From: Nicotiana tabacum | Taxonomy: Eukaryota; Streptophyta; Magnoliopsida; Solanales; Solanaceae | Assembly (NCBI RefSeq): GCF_000715075.1 | Contig: NC_134094.1 | Location: forward strand, 79,032,838-79,096,837 | DNA length: 64,000 nucleotides | Direction: 5' to 3' | Shown here: positions 45,053 to 57,058 of the stretch, in pieces | How the letters are laid out: every line of letters starts with the position of its first letter | Position numbering within the stretch: position 1 is the stretch's first letter | The notes under the pieces: model-generated | The model's database searches: none | Told to the model about the DNA's origin: nothing | What the model saw: the letters and a program-made list of their open reading frames with translations, nothing else | Program-made: the position numbers and the translations under genes

Positions 45053-48025
45053 TGTAACGACCGAAAATCCCACCAAAGATTGTGATAGTGCCTAACCTGC
45101 TCGCTAGGTAAGCCAACACAATAATAGTCATAATTCTAAAATAAATTAACCAAATTTTAACAAAAATACTCAATATGATAAGAAACAGAATAATTTCAAA
45201 TCTAATAATCATAGATAAATTATCCAAGGCTGGGTCTAAACATGACCACAACTGCCAGTATCGCCCAAAACCCGGATGTCACAATCATCACAAGCATCTA
45301 ACAAGAGTATGTAAAATCATTAGAATACCCTATCTGTCTGGAGGGAATAGATAGACGTAAAAGAGAAATGGGGAGGAGGACTCCATGTGCTGCGAATTGA
45401 TCAAGTAGAGCAGCTCACCATGTACACAAGTCCTCCTACTGAATCGGATGAATGCCACTCACACCAGCCTCAGAACCTGCACAAAATGTGCATAAGTGTA
45501 GTATGTGTATAAATCACGGTACCCAGTATGTATCAAGTCTAACCTCGAAGAAGTAGTGGCGAGGAGTCGACAACGATATTCACTAATAGTCAAACAATCA
45601 GATAAGAGAATAATTCATCATCAAGAAGTATAAAGACTAAAGATATAGCTCATCAGCCATCGGCATTTAGGCATGCTTTTCAAAAAACATAAATCAAATA
45701 AGATATCAGCATCCCAAATCTCGCCTAAAACATGATAACAGTCGATAATACTTACATTAGTTCATAGCATGAGTCTAAGCAAATATATAAATGCATGCAC
45801 AGGATCCCTTTCTCAATAACTCATAACACAAATCCATGTGCTTGACATATGAGACGTATCCAATAAGCACCACAAAAGTCAGAGGTGCCTATGCTCACAG
45901 GACCTAAGGTAACATGGGTAATAACCTGACTCCGGAGGACGAATTCATAATTCAAGCATTGATGATTTAATAACAATGATCATTAACCAAATAATCAATA
46001 CCAATATCCGCTCAAGTGCCCGTAGCGCCAAAGTCCTCAACTTTTCTCAATAACCACTCTTTTCATTCATGCACATGTGTATGAAACGATATACTAAAAG
46101 GGGCACAAAATATGATAATAAGAATGCAAATAAAAGCTCATATAGTTAATTACTGGCTATGGGAAATCATTTAATTCAATTTATCATAACGGCTCAGTAA
46201 GCTATTTAACATGTTCTAGTTTAATCATATTATTATCATGAGTTAATTAGACTATAGAAACCATCAAAATCATGGAGCAAAAAAGAAAGTCTGACATGGC
46301 AAAACAATCTTTCATGTCAAATCAATAAGTCATACCCTTTGGCATGCTCCTAAATCATGAATATTAATTATCACATAGTCATAGAATCAATTTGAACATG
46401 GACACAATTTTATATAATCCAACAAAGCATAATTCAAGTCAAAAATATCGATTATGGTCAAGACCTAGCTATGCATATACGCTCGTCATCTCGCATATTC
46501 ATGGCTCCTAAATCATGAATCAAGTAAAAAATATATCACCTATGGGGAGAATTTTCTCTTACAAGGATAAGAGACTTACCTCAACCCAGTAAGTTAAAAT
46601 CAATCAACCATCGCCTACTATCCAAATTCAACTCTAAACGATCCAAATTTAGTAAAAAAATAACTCAATAACGTCAAATAAATCCATAAAAATAACTTCA
46701 AACAATAAAGTTTCTATCTTTAATCAAATTCACAAAAGTCAATCGGGGCCCACAGAGTAAAAACCCAAGTCAAGGGGTAGATCCCGACTATCCATAACCC
46801 CACGCGTCCAAATATGTGATTAGATTCTAAATCCGAGTCCAAATCGACCAATTCCCAAATACATCCTCTTAAGTTGTAGACAAATATTCCATATATTTTT
46901 CTTTAAAAATACATGTTTTAAGTGTAAAAATTCATTGAGAATTAAGATATAAAGTCAAATCTAAGTAAAAATTATTTGCCTCCAATGTAGTAGTGAATTT
47001 GCTCTCCAAAATCTCCATCTCTCGAAGTATATGGTTCATAATATGAGAGAACAAGTAAAATTTCAAAATTATAAAACTTAAAGTTCTGCCCTATGATATG
47101 CATCACGATCCAGACACACCCTTCGCGATTGCGAAGGCTTAAAAGATCGCCCAGCTGCTACCCTTCTTCGCAAACACGGGCCTTGCTCTGCGAATGCAAA
47201 GGCATTCCTTCTTTCTGGCACCTCCCTATCAGAAACGCGACCCCATGCATGTGAACACGATGCTCCAACTCTTATGTCTCGGCAAAAGTAACTCCACTAA
47301 TGCGAAGGCAAAGAGGAAAATCCCGTATGCCAGCTCCCCGATCGTGTAGCACTGCAAAACATTAGAACACCAGCCATTTAAAACCAAAGAGAAAAGGTCC
47401 GAAAGAACTATGATATATACCCCAGCCCCCGGGACCCCATCCAATCATGAGAACAAGTCCCATACCTTTTTCAAACTTTTTCAAATGCTCAAAACACCAC
47501 GACTAGCATCAAAATCAAAAATCGATGATTAAAACACAAGTTAAGCTTCTCTTAAATTCATTAACTTCTAACCAAGCGTTCGATTCAAGCGTAACTAATC
47601 TGGATTACATTCAAACTTTGAGTCTCAAATGACAAAGGAACCTATTCCAACTTTCGGAATAACAATCCAAATCCAATATCATCAAAATCAACCCCGGTCA
47701 AACATAAAAAATCTCCAAACCTCCAAATTTCTAGCCTTCGGCAAATAGAGCCAAAATATCCTAGGAACCTCCAAATCCAATTCCATGTTCACGTCAGAAA
47801 TCACCATACAAGCCTATTAGAACCATCAAATTACCAATCCGAGTTTCACATAAAAGTTAAACCGTGGCCAACTCTTAAAACTTAAGCTTCCAAAATGAGA
47901 CTAAGTGTCTCAAATCCCTCTCAAACCTTTCCGAAATCAAAACTAACCATCCCCGCAAGTCAAAAAATAAAAGACAAACATACGAAAAGCATCAAATAGG
48001 GAACATAGCTCAAATACATAAAAAT
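45053..48025 (-). repeat. 5' LTR, outer end missing
   Basis: Starts TGTAACGACC on the plus strand at the primer side. It runs to about 48025, where it should continue for some 30 bases to GTTACA but meets LINE-like sequence instead. It contains a CpG-rich patch at 47100-47345. Confidence 0.75.
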
Positions 48026-48029
48026 ATAT

Positions 48030-48250
48030 ATGATGTCAGAGGTAGCAAGATTCTAACATGGCAGAGAGCTTTATTTTCTTTGAATTATTTTCTCTATCTC
48101 CTGTAATATATGAAGCTCCTTAGCTTTTGGTTTTATGCTTGTTGAGAAGTTAGCTGATGCTAGCACACATGGTTAGGATAGTAGATGGTCAGTATCTATT
48201 TGCTTTTGCAACTTTATTAGTTTTTGGTTAATAAAATTTTCTCTTTTTAC
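48030..48250 (+). mobile_element. LINE 3' end
   Basis: The sequence TAGCAAGATTCTAACATGG to TTGGTTAATAAAATTTTCTC is typical of the 3' untranslated end of Solanaceae LINEs, ending at an A-rich tract. It is probably the tail of the LINE whose ORF1 lies at 25047. See the 24708-48250 entry. Confidence 0.5.
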
Positions 48251-48264
48251 AATGAAAAAAAGAT

Positions 48265-48928
48265 TTTAGAATATTGGTCAAATAGGAGTATTAAAATTAC
48301 CATAAAGCCTTTGTAATCATTGTCTTATACGTCACGCGAAACCAGTTGTAATATGGAAACATTATGCAGTATCAAGGGTCTCACTTCAAAAAATAAGTGT
48401 AAGGGCAAACTAGAATTTTATTCTGATAACCATAATAAGAGTTTAAGGAACATCTAAAACCTCTGTGTCGCCCATTTAAAAAGAGCTACAAAAGTATCAA
48501 AGATATATGAATTTAGGGTCACTCTCTGAAAATCTCCTTCAGATTTTGGTATATTGAAGTGTGAATAGGAACTCCTTAATATTCTTATACCAATTTTAAC
48601 AGTTTCCCACGGTTAGATTCAACCCAGAGCTTCAATAACTAATAGACTCACTTTGTCTTCTTCAACAGGCAAGCTCAACAAAATCGAACAATAATGCTTT
48701 CCAAGATTCTTTACCCAAACCAATTCAAATCAATCACAATTAAGTAATATGTCTTCAATTTCCTACAATATATACAAAGAAGATGGTGAGGGAGGGAAGA
48801 AGAAGAAGGAGTTCAAGTTCCTTTGGATATCTATATTTGCTAATAGTTTTTTGCCCTTAAGAAGGATATTGGTGAAATTTCTTGGGAATAAACCAAAAAT
48901 TGTCTCCAAGTGGGGTTAATAGAAATTA
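48265..48928. other. AT-rich intergenic sequence
   Basis: The first 40 bases look like the continuation of the repeat at 24530-24707. In the rest I see no gene or recognisable repeat. Confidence 0.4.
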
Positions 48929-49810
48929 TGTTAGATATAAATTTCAATGATGAAAAATAACATAATACTATGGTGGCGGATCACGAGAGATAAAAAGAAG
49001 GATTCGAGCAAATCTATCATTGAAGTATGGAAGAAGTCAAGAAAGGAAGGAGTAAAAGAATCAAGGCGAATATCCGTCAACGGAAGCAAGTAAGAAAGAT
49101 TAATGATTGAAGCAATATGACAACTAGGAAGATTGATACAATGAAGGAAGGACCAAGATTTTCCAATGCACTGATTGCTGAAGATATTCGTCGAAAAAAG
49201 AAGGCTATCAATCCCATGAATCAAGGAACAACTTAAGGAGAACTTATGACAAATCCCTGTATGAAAAAGTAAACGACCGGCAGTCATGGATCATCTATGG
49301 AAAGCTCTGTACTTATTTGAAATGAATCATAATAGATTCAATTCCGAAGATCAATTCCTTTGGGACTGCAAATCCTTCAACGGTCTGCCAATGATTCGCA
49401 AAGCCAAAAAGCTCAAGTATAAAATGAATTATGTCAAGGGAGCAACACATACTTTGAACAAACCACTATCATTCTTTTTGTTCTACTCCAAACAAGCATT
49501 GTAGTTCACTATAGATATATTGTGTAACTAGTGAGAGAAGAAAGAGAAAAAAACACTTGTGAGACATTGTATCAAGAAGCAAGAAGTAACATAGTGATTA
49601 AGCTGTTGGTGTAAAGTTACATCAACTCTCTTGTATCGAGAAACTTCAAATACAGAAAGAGAACACCCTTGCAACCCAAGGAGACTGGACGTAAGATTCA
49701 CATTGAATCTAACCAGTATAAAAATCTTGGTGTCTTTAATTCCTGCTTTTTATTTCTGTCATATTTATATTATGTTCTTATCTTGAGTCGACTAATTAGT
49801 AAACTAGTCA
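48929..49810 (+). mobile_element. Candidate solo LTR of a copia (Sirevirus-like) element
   Basis: TGTTAGATATAAATTTCAATG at 48929 resembles the start, and GGAGACTGGACGTAAG to ATCTTGGTGTCTTT (about 49680-49735) the downstream part, of Sirevirus-type LTRs. AATTA occurs at both proposed ends (48924-48928 and 49810-49814), but the right end would then finish in TC, not CA, so the boundary is unsure. The 72-residue frame at 49286-49504 has no known domain. Confidence 0.3.
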
Positions 49811-50151
49811 ATTACTTAGGATACAAAAAGAAAAAGATCCTCTTGTACTCTCAAATTATACCCCATTTTTTTGCTGTATAGGGTTCATGTTAGTTTATTC
49901 TCTATTTCACAAATTTGCTTTTCGTATTAAATTGATCAGAAACTCATTGATGAATACGTACCAAGTAGGCCCTTGAATCTCGACGGAAAAGAATATTGAT
50001 AGCAACCAAAAATAGTAGTACTTGGTAACACAAAACAACATTAAGAAAAACAAAATAGCAACAACGAAGTCATTTTGTTCTTTGGATCGACAAACTCAAA
50101 CCAGACCAACCTTAAAACTCAGAAAACAGAAAGACAATTTTTTAATATGAA
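49811..50151 (-). other. 3' untranslated and downstream region of the annexin gene
   Basis: AT-rich sequence after the annexin stop codon. No canonical AATAAA stands out on the minus strand; loose A/T-rich elements near 49990-50060 may serve for polyadenylation. Confidence 0.35.
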
Positions 50152-50355
50152 TTAGTTATCATTTCCCAAAAGAGCGAGAAGGAAAGCCTTGTAATCTCCA
50201 GAAGTGTGCTTGGAGAGTGCATGATCAAGAGTGACACTGTTTCTCTTGTAGTAAAGCTCCTTGATATCCTTCAAGTCCTTCTCTGCCCTTGTAACTATCA
50301 CTCTTGTCACTGACTCTTCATCAGTCCCAGACTCGTTAATGGCATACCGGATTAC
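50152..50355 (-). CDS. ANN8: Annexin exon 6
   Basis: Residues 251-317 and the TAA stop, holding repeat IV. Acceptor CTGCAG|GTAATC. Confidence 0.92.
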   Translation of the reverse strand, partial: VIRYAINESGTDEESVTRVIVTRAEKDLKDIKELYYKRNSVTLDHALSKHTSGDYKAFLLALLGNDN

Positions 50356-53300
50356 CTGCAGGTCAATTTTACAGACTTCACACGAAATTGAATCCACAAT
50401 ACCTACTAAACTGACCAATTTAATTTTTAGTATATGTTTACATTTAATTCAACCGCTTTTCATATATGTATTCACAATCTGATCGAGTTGAAAACATTAA
50501 TTTGAATCCACTGAACCTTCTATAGATCCGCAGGTGCGGGATAGGGATCACAGCGGTTTCAGGACTCTACACTATTACCGTAGATTGTTATTGTAAGGTG
50601 CATAGGTGGAGCCACATTCAATCAAGGGGTTGTGGCGCCGAAAAATTACACTGTACTGCTAGATAATTTTTTGTTCTATGTATATTTATTATATGTTAAC
50701 TTCCCTTGACTTTTCGATGTATATCTAATTTTTTATAATTTGACATCCCTAGATGAAAATTCTGGCTCCGCGGTGATCCAAAAGTATGAAACCCTGTTTT
50801 TGTTCTTAAGACGTCACATCCTATGTTTTTCTTATAGGAATGTTAGGCAATTATGTTGCAACTTTGGTAACATTAGCGTCTGGTATTTGTAAGTTTTCAA
50901 TCATAGAAAAGGTTTTCAAGACATTTTTTTCAAGTTTTTGCTAAAAGTCTTTTTTAAAAAGGGAATAAAAATAAAACTAGTCGTGTTTTCTTGAGAAATG
51001 GTTTAAGAGTGTGCTTGCAAAGAAATGTTCTTCATCCACCCACAAAATACTAATACAACTTCAATAAAGAAAAACTAAGTTTTCCTTTTATATACATAAT
51101 CCTTTTTTTACCTAAAAACTTTTCCCAACTTTTTCCGGAGGATGTTCAAACGGCTAATTTGAAATAAACATAGAAATAAACAATCTTTGTTACAAAATTT
51201 TAAAGATACTATTTGAAACAACATAGAAATTTACTGGCGAGTGTCTTATAAAGTATTAATTATTCATAGCCGCCTTCTTTAAAAATGACAGCTTCGGTAA
51301 TTACTTACCTTTTCATAGTATTTCTGGGGGTCACTAATGCATCGGATTGTTGTACGCAGTGCTACTAGGTATTCCTTAGCTGCATTTGCATCATCCCTCA
51401 AGTGCTGAAAGGGAAAGTAGGAAAAATTTAAGAAATTAACCAGTAATATACTCAGCTAAAAGACCAAATTCTGTTAAAAGCCGACGTTAACAGTTTATGT
51501 TGATGATCATTTTTACTTTTCCAATAATTCCGTTGTTGAATTCCATTTCCCCCTGGTCTGATTGTTGCAATTTATAATTTATACCCCGTTTGTTCTAGTT
51601 TATGTGAACCTAATTTTATTTTGGTCATTTAAAATAATGATCACTTTCTAAATTTTGAAATGTTTAACTTAAACTTTCAATTTTACCCTCAATAAGAAGC
51701 TTTTATAATCACATAGATACTCTGACATATTTAACACCACAAGTTTTAAGAGAATTATAGCCACAATTAAGAACACAAGTTTTAAAAGTCTTCATTTCTC
51801 TTTTAAATTTTGTGACTAGTCAAATAAGTTCATATAAATTAAAAAGGAGAGAGTAGTATATATATTGGAGGAAACAATATTTTAATTAGACAAGCCCTTT
51901 TAAGTTAAACTCTTTCTTGTTTCGTTTTTCTCTTCAGATTATAGTAGTGAGAGTGAAATACGTTGAGGGTGTTTGGCTAAGCTTATAAGCTGGTCAAACT
52001 GGCTTATAAGCACTTTTTGACTTATCTACGTGTTTGGTAAATATCTAAAGTGTTTATAAGCCAAAATCAGTCGTAAGTCATAAGTTGGTCACCCCCAACT
52101 TATGATTTTTTTAGTTTATAAGCACTTTTAGTTTGACCAAGACTTTTACTAGTTTATCCTTAATAATATTTTCTAATTCACAAAATATTTTTCCCAAAAT
52201 AAATTTTCTAACTTTGTTTTCATTCCATATTCGTTGTTCATCTTTTTATTTACAAAAAAACTTTTTAATTTATAATCTTTTGTAAAGTTTTTAAGGATAT
52301 TTTAGTCATTTTAATAAAAGAATTATTTATCAGTTTTTTTACCAAACACATCAACTGCTTATTATCAGTTTCAGCACGTCTATCCAAACACGTAAATACT
52401 TATTTAAAAAATCAGTTTCAACACTTAAAAATACTTTTCACCACTTCAAACTTATCAACTATTTACGATCAGCTAATCTAAACGGGCTCCTTGTCTTTTG
52501 GAATACAAGGAGCTTTCTATAAAAGTAGAACCAAGTGTAACTTGTAAATTTTCCGTGACAAGAGTGACGTTGTATGTTAAAAAGATTTCACAATATTCGA
52601 GAATAAATCTTGAAAAATGTTACTCACTCCGTCTCAAATTTTCTGTCATAATTTCTAGAAATAATTGTCTCAAATTATTTGTTATTTTAAAAGTTCAAGA
52701 CTAAATTAATTATATTTTTTTATTTTACCCTTAATATTAATATATTGTTCTTGAAGACTACAAATATCTCAATTATGAGTAAATATTAAATGAAGAGAAA
52801 TTATATTTTAAGACATAAATGAGGGTAAAATAGTAAAAAACCTGTCCTATTTAATATTTTTTTAAAGGGCGTGTAAAAGACAAATAGAACAAATAATTTG
52901 AGACGAAGGGAGTGCGTATATTAAAGAAGTTATTACTCGTACTTAGTATGTAAAATAGTTCATGATGTATATTGTGTTTTTGTTACTTAAGTGTTGTAAA
53001 CTGTAAGTAAATCGTAAATAAATTAGTTTTAGAAACAGTCACAACTCCAATTTTTGTACAATTTTGTTACCTTGGTAATTGAAGAGCCATAATCATCCTT
53101 GTAGCGGTTGAGAGTTGCTATGAGTTGAGGGATGCTCCTTGTAGAAATGATTCTAACAATTTCTTCATTATTGAATTCCTTGTTACTTATTGCACTGTGA
53201 AGGATGTCGGCCTCGGTGTTGGCTACTCTTGCATTTATGTCTTCACCAGCATACCTGTATATGCCCACTAGGGCAACCAAAAGCTGTTTCGAAAAAAGAA

Positions 53301-56300
53301 AAAAAAATCAGTAAAAGGGCAGCCCGGTGTACTAAGCTCCCGCTATACGCGGAATCCGAAAAAAGATCGGACCACAAGGATCTATTATACGCAGCCTTAC
53401 CTTATATTAAAGGAGAAGGAACCAAATGGTTATCTTTCAATGAAATGTTTATGAGGATCACATACTTCACCTCTAGGCATTAGTAGACCGGTATCATTAA
53501 AATGTAATAAAATGTACTTTAAATTTTGATTATGGCCATATTTACTACTACTATTACTATTGTTAGTAACATATTAAAGGCCAACGCAGAAGTAAAACTC
53601 TACACAAGTATAAAAACTGGAAGCTCCATATGAATATTTTCATTGGTTTGATTTTCCTTTTAATCTTTTAAGTACCATCTCTATTCTGCAATTAAATATA
53701 GGGAAGCTTTATTGTTGGAAATAGTTTTTTCTCCATTCCTCTAAAACATTCACCCACTTGGGACATAACTAGTACAATATACTACTTGATTAATAGATCA
53801 AATTAGCTGTTCTAAGGGCAATCTAGTAGCTGATGTCACAATTTAAGTTACACGCCACAATGTAAGTTGAACATTAGCTTCTTCATTTAGAGTGCCTCTT
53901 GCAAAACGTTCCCAAAATATTTGGACCCCTCCAACATATTGCCTACCCATTTGTTGGTCAGGGCGCACTGAAACAAACTTGGACTACCTTTCTTAGTACC
54001 TAGTTTAGTAAGTAAGCATTTCGAGAATCAAAATTAGATAACATTAGAAGTGTTAAATGGAACGTAGGACAATATTCTGATGGGTTAAAACAGATCAAAT
54101 CAACAAATAATTTGAGTAATAACTCGCATAATATTCGTTTGGGTGAAGACGGACAGGTCAATTTGAGTTATACCAGCCATAACTCAATCCCTTCACTCAA
54201 AATTACTTTTTTTTTGTTTGTTTTTGATAATTTGTTTAATTAAAACAAAATCTTTTTTAAAAAAAAATTCATCATAACTGTATCAAACAAATCAAACCTC
54301 AAAAAAAATATGTACTTTTCTATTCTTCATAAATTTTTATATGGGGTCAATTGGGACTATTATGCAAGCCAAATTGTTCCCAACTTTTTGATGAATTAAT
54401 TTGGACTACCCCAAATATTACCCAATAGTAATAAATTTATACGCAGCAAACAGGTGAAAGTGAATTTTTATGGTTAAATTTGACACCCGCGGCGTCGTAT
54501 AAGTAACCAACGAAATAAAAGTATAGTGGAGTATTTGATAAACATGCCTTTCGAAGTTCACCAGCAGAATGCTCAGCTAAATCTTCCTCCACAGAACGCT
54601 TGTAGCGAGCTTGATAGGCACGCTTTACAGCCAACAACTCTTCAGGGGAATAGATGCATGAGTACTCAATAATCACACGGTAATCTGGAATTGGTGTCTC
54701 TTTTATTGCAACGTGCAATATTACTGCATCTCTGTCTTCTGGATCTAGAATCCATCTGTATACTGCTTTCTGCAACATTAGATAGATTATAAACAGATGA
54801 AATACAAAAAGAGCTCAAGTTTTTTTCACAATCCGTGTTACAAATATTTACACAATTAAATTACTTTAAAAATAACTAGAACTACCAATTAAGTACTGAT
54901 CCTATAGATTAGTGACCTATAAAAAAACGGTAAGTAATCTTTGGTAAAATTTTACTGATGGTGCAAATTTTTCACATAATGACTGTAAATAACTTAATTA
55001 AAAAAAAGATAATATTAATGAGTTGGAAGTGATCAATCATACAACAGAAGGATTCCGTCCAAAATGATTGAAAGGGGAAAAAGGACTTAAAGAACAGTTA
55101 ACGACGTATTGCCATTAGATGTATCAGAAAAGTTTAGAAATATTATTGTGTTAGCTAAAATGAAACGTCTCAAGGAAGTTGTTATTGAAAATTCAAGGCA
55201 TAGAAAAATAACCAAGACTTCTCATTGCCGGCATAGAAGAAAAATGAGCAAAAAAAGTTGTTAGAAAAATTCAATGTCAAGCAAACAATAAGAGCCGGAT
55301 TCAGGATTTTTACGCGATGGAGGCATAGTATTCTGCTCAACCAGTTTCCCCTAAAGGCTTTTAGTGTTCAGGGTACCAAATGATTTAAATTAACCATTTT
55401 CAAGGTATATACATATACAAGATTTCTGCCTGCCAAAACTTACGATGTCCGGTGATCCCTCACTATAACACATAGGTCCGCCTCTGGAAACAATAACATC
55501 ATTTAGTCTGAATGACTGCAGAAAGAAAGAATCTTTTTGCATGTATTTATCTTGTTTAAAAGAATAAAACAAAGATGGGGACTAGGTTTATTTATATCAG
55601 GTGTTTCTATGGTATAAATTTTATAGCACTTAATTTAGAAGAAAGTCGTTTCCAGAGATAATACTTCAGTATTTCTTCTTTTAGCTATTGTTATATTTAC
55701 CAGAGGCAAAAAGTATTACCAAGAAAAAAGATTAGGAGTGCTAATTTCCAATATTAGTATTTTTTATTCTTACACAACTTTTACTGTCTACTTTTTATCA
55801 GTTTTTATGTACGTTAAAATTTAAGAATCATTACTTATAGTTGCTTAATAGAATTTCTCAAAAAGTTAAGAAATCAATCCAAGTTTACTACAAAAATTTG
55901 ATGCATCTTTCCTATAATTCCGAATGATCATCCCTTTTCTTTTTTCAGGACGAAAGGAGTATTTTCAATTCATACATTTTCCACCAAATGTTGGGACCTT
56001 AGATCGTGCGCACACATATATTATTTGTATCATCTAAACTTAATTAAGCCAAATGTCCCGATGTCAAATTAATCTAGTTCTAGATAAATCTTCAGAATTA
56101 CAAATTTTTAAATGAAATAATTAGAACTAATTGCAAGAGGATACCTCAAAGTGTCCAGACAACTCAGATTCAAGGCGCTTCACAAGATCTTCATTGTACA
56201 ACTCCTCGTAAGCTCGTCTGATCAGCTTCTTTTGAGTTGCATTTCTATGGCCAAATATTGAAATTATGGCCTTCTCATCTGTTCCCCAACCTAAATTCCA

Positions 56301-56991
56301 CTTGAGAAAAATGTAATAAGAAAATGTGACAACAAAGGAAAATAAAATTATAAACATATATCTTAAATAATAAAAAAATGAGTTAGAAACGGAAAACAAA
56401 GATAAGAAAAAATAAATTGTACAGTTGCCAAAGAGAGTGGCCAATTAAATATTAATCGACCGGACAACTAAGAGAAATAAAAAAGAAAAGAAACCAAAAA
56501 AAAAAAAAGAAAAGGAAACTACTACTAACTTACCACCCAATACAGATCTCATGGAAAAGAAATAATATTTGCTTTCACAATCATTACATTGTCAAATAAC
56601 AAATGATGTCTCATGTCTGCGTTTTTGGATGCCATTTATTTTTAGAGATAATAGCATGACTGTTCCCTGAATCACTTACAAATTTCATGTTTTGATCATT
56701 GTAATTATCAAATGAGCACTTGGCCAATCAATTCATCCTCAATAAAATTGTTCAACGTCTTTAGCCAAAAAACATAAAAGAGAGGGAGTGGGGGAATGAT
56801 ATAGTTCAACGCATATAAAATCAAGAAATAAAAGTGACCATTGAGTGGAAGCTATTGGGGGACACGAAAATAGAATAAACAAGAAAAAGAAAAGAAGGAA
56901 AACTGGATAACCTGAGGATGGTTAATGCATGATCAGGCTATTGAAGGAAAAAAAAAAAGATTGGGTTAGACTGCAAGATTAAGGTGCTGAG

Positions 56992-57058
<67 letters not shown>

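Larger units (their letters stand above)
37551..48025 (-). mobile_element. Truncated minus-strand chromovirus (Tekay lineage), coding region nearly full length
   Basis: A 5' LTR (45053-48025), a primer site (45038-45049) and an interior with gag, protease, RT, RNase H, integrase and chromodomain end in a purine tract (38800-38815) and a partial 3' LTR (37551-38799). The LTR is about 2.97 kb in the 5' copy, of which only about 1.25 kb survives in the 3' copy; the 5' copy lacks its first 30-odd bases. Both outer ends are therefore lost and no duplication is found. Coding frames are broken throughout. A hAT-like element sits in the leader. Confidence 0.82.
24708..48250 (+). mobile_element. Probable single LINE, heavily interrupted and deleted
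   Basis: Four plus-strand pieces occur in LINE order: an ORF1-like DUF4283 remnant (25047-25700), the endonuclease start (26608-26852), its continuation after the copia element (32085-32200), and a LINE-like 3' end (48030-48250) with a TTGGTTAATAAAATTTT tail. The copia duplication CTTGG joins the two endonuclease pieces cleanly. That the 3' end belongs to the same copy is inference, supported by orientation and by flanks that read as one split repeat. ATGAGCAAAAGCT (24695) and ATGAAAAAAAGAT (48252) may be a drifted duplication. RT is missing. Confidence 0.45.

Noticed and set aside
49286..49504. 72-aa frame that could suggest a gene or viral leader protein next to the annexin
   Set aside because: No recognisable domain, no splice context, and it falls inside a likely LTR.
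48900..49900. Possible endogenous pararetrovirus sequence
   Set aside because: I saw no movement-protein, coat or RT motif and the words fit a copia LTR better.
54437..54547. Extension of annexin exon 3 into the following frame ([10 protein letters not shown]...)
   Set aside because: The residues do not match annexins and the exon 4 sequence requires splicing at the GC donor.
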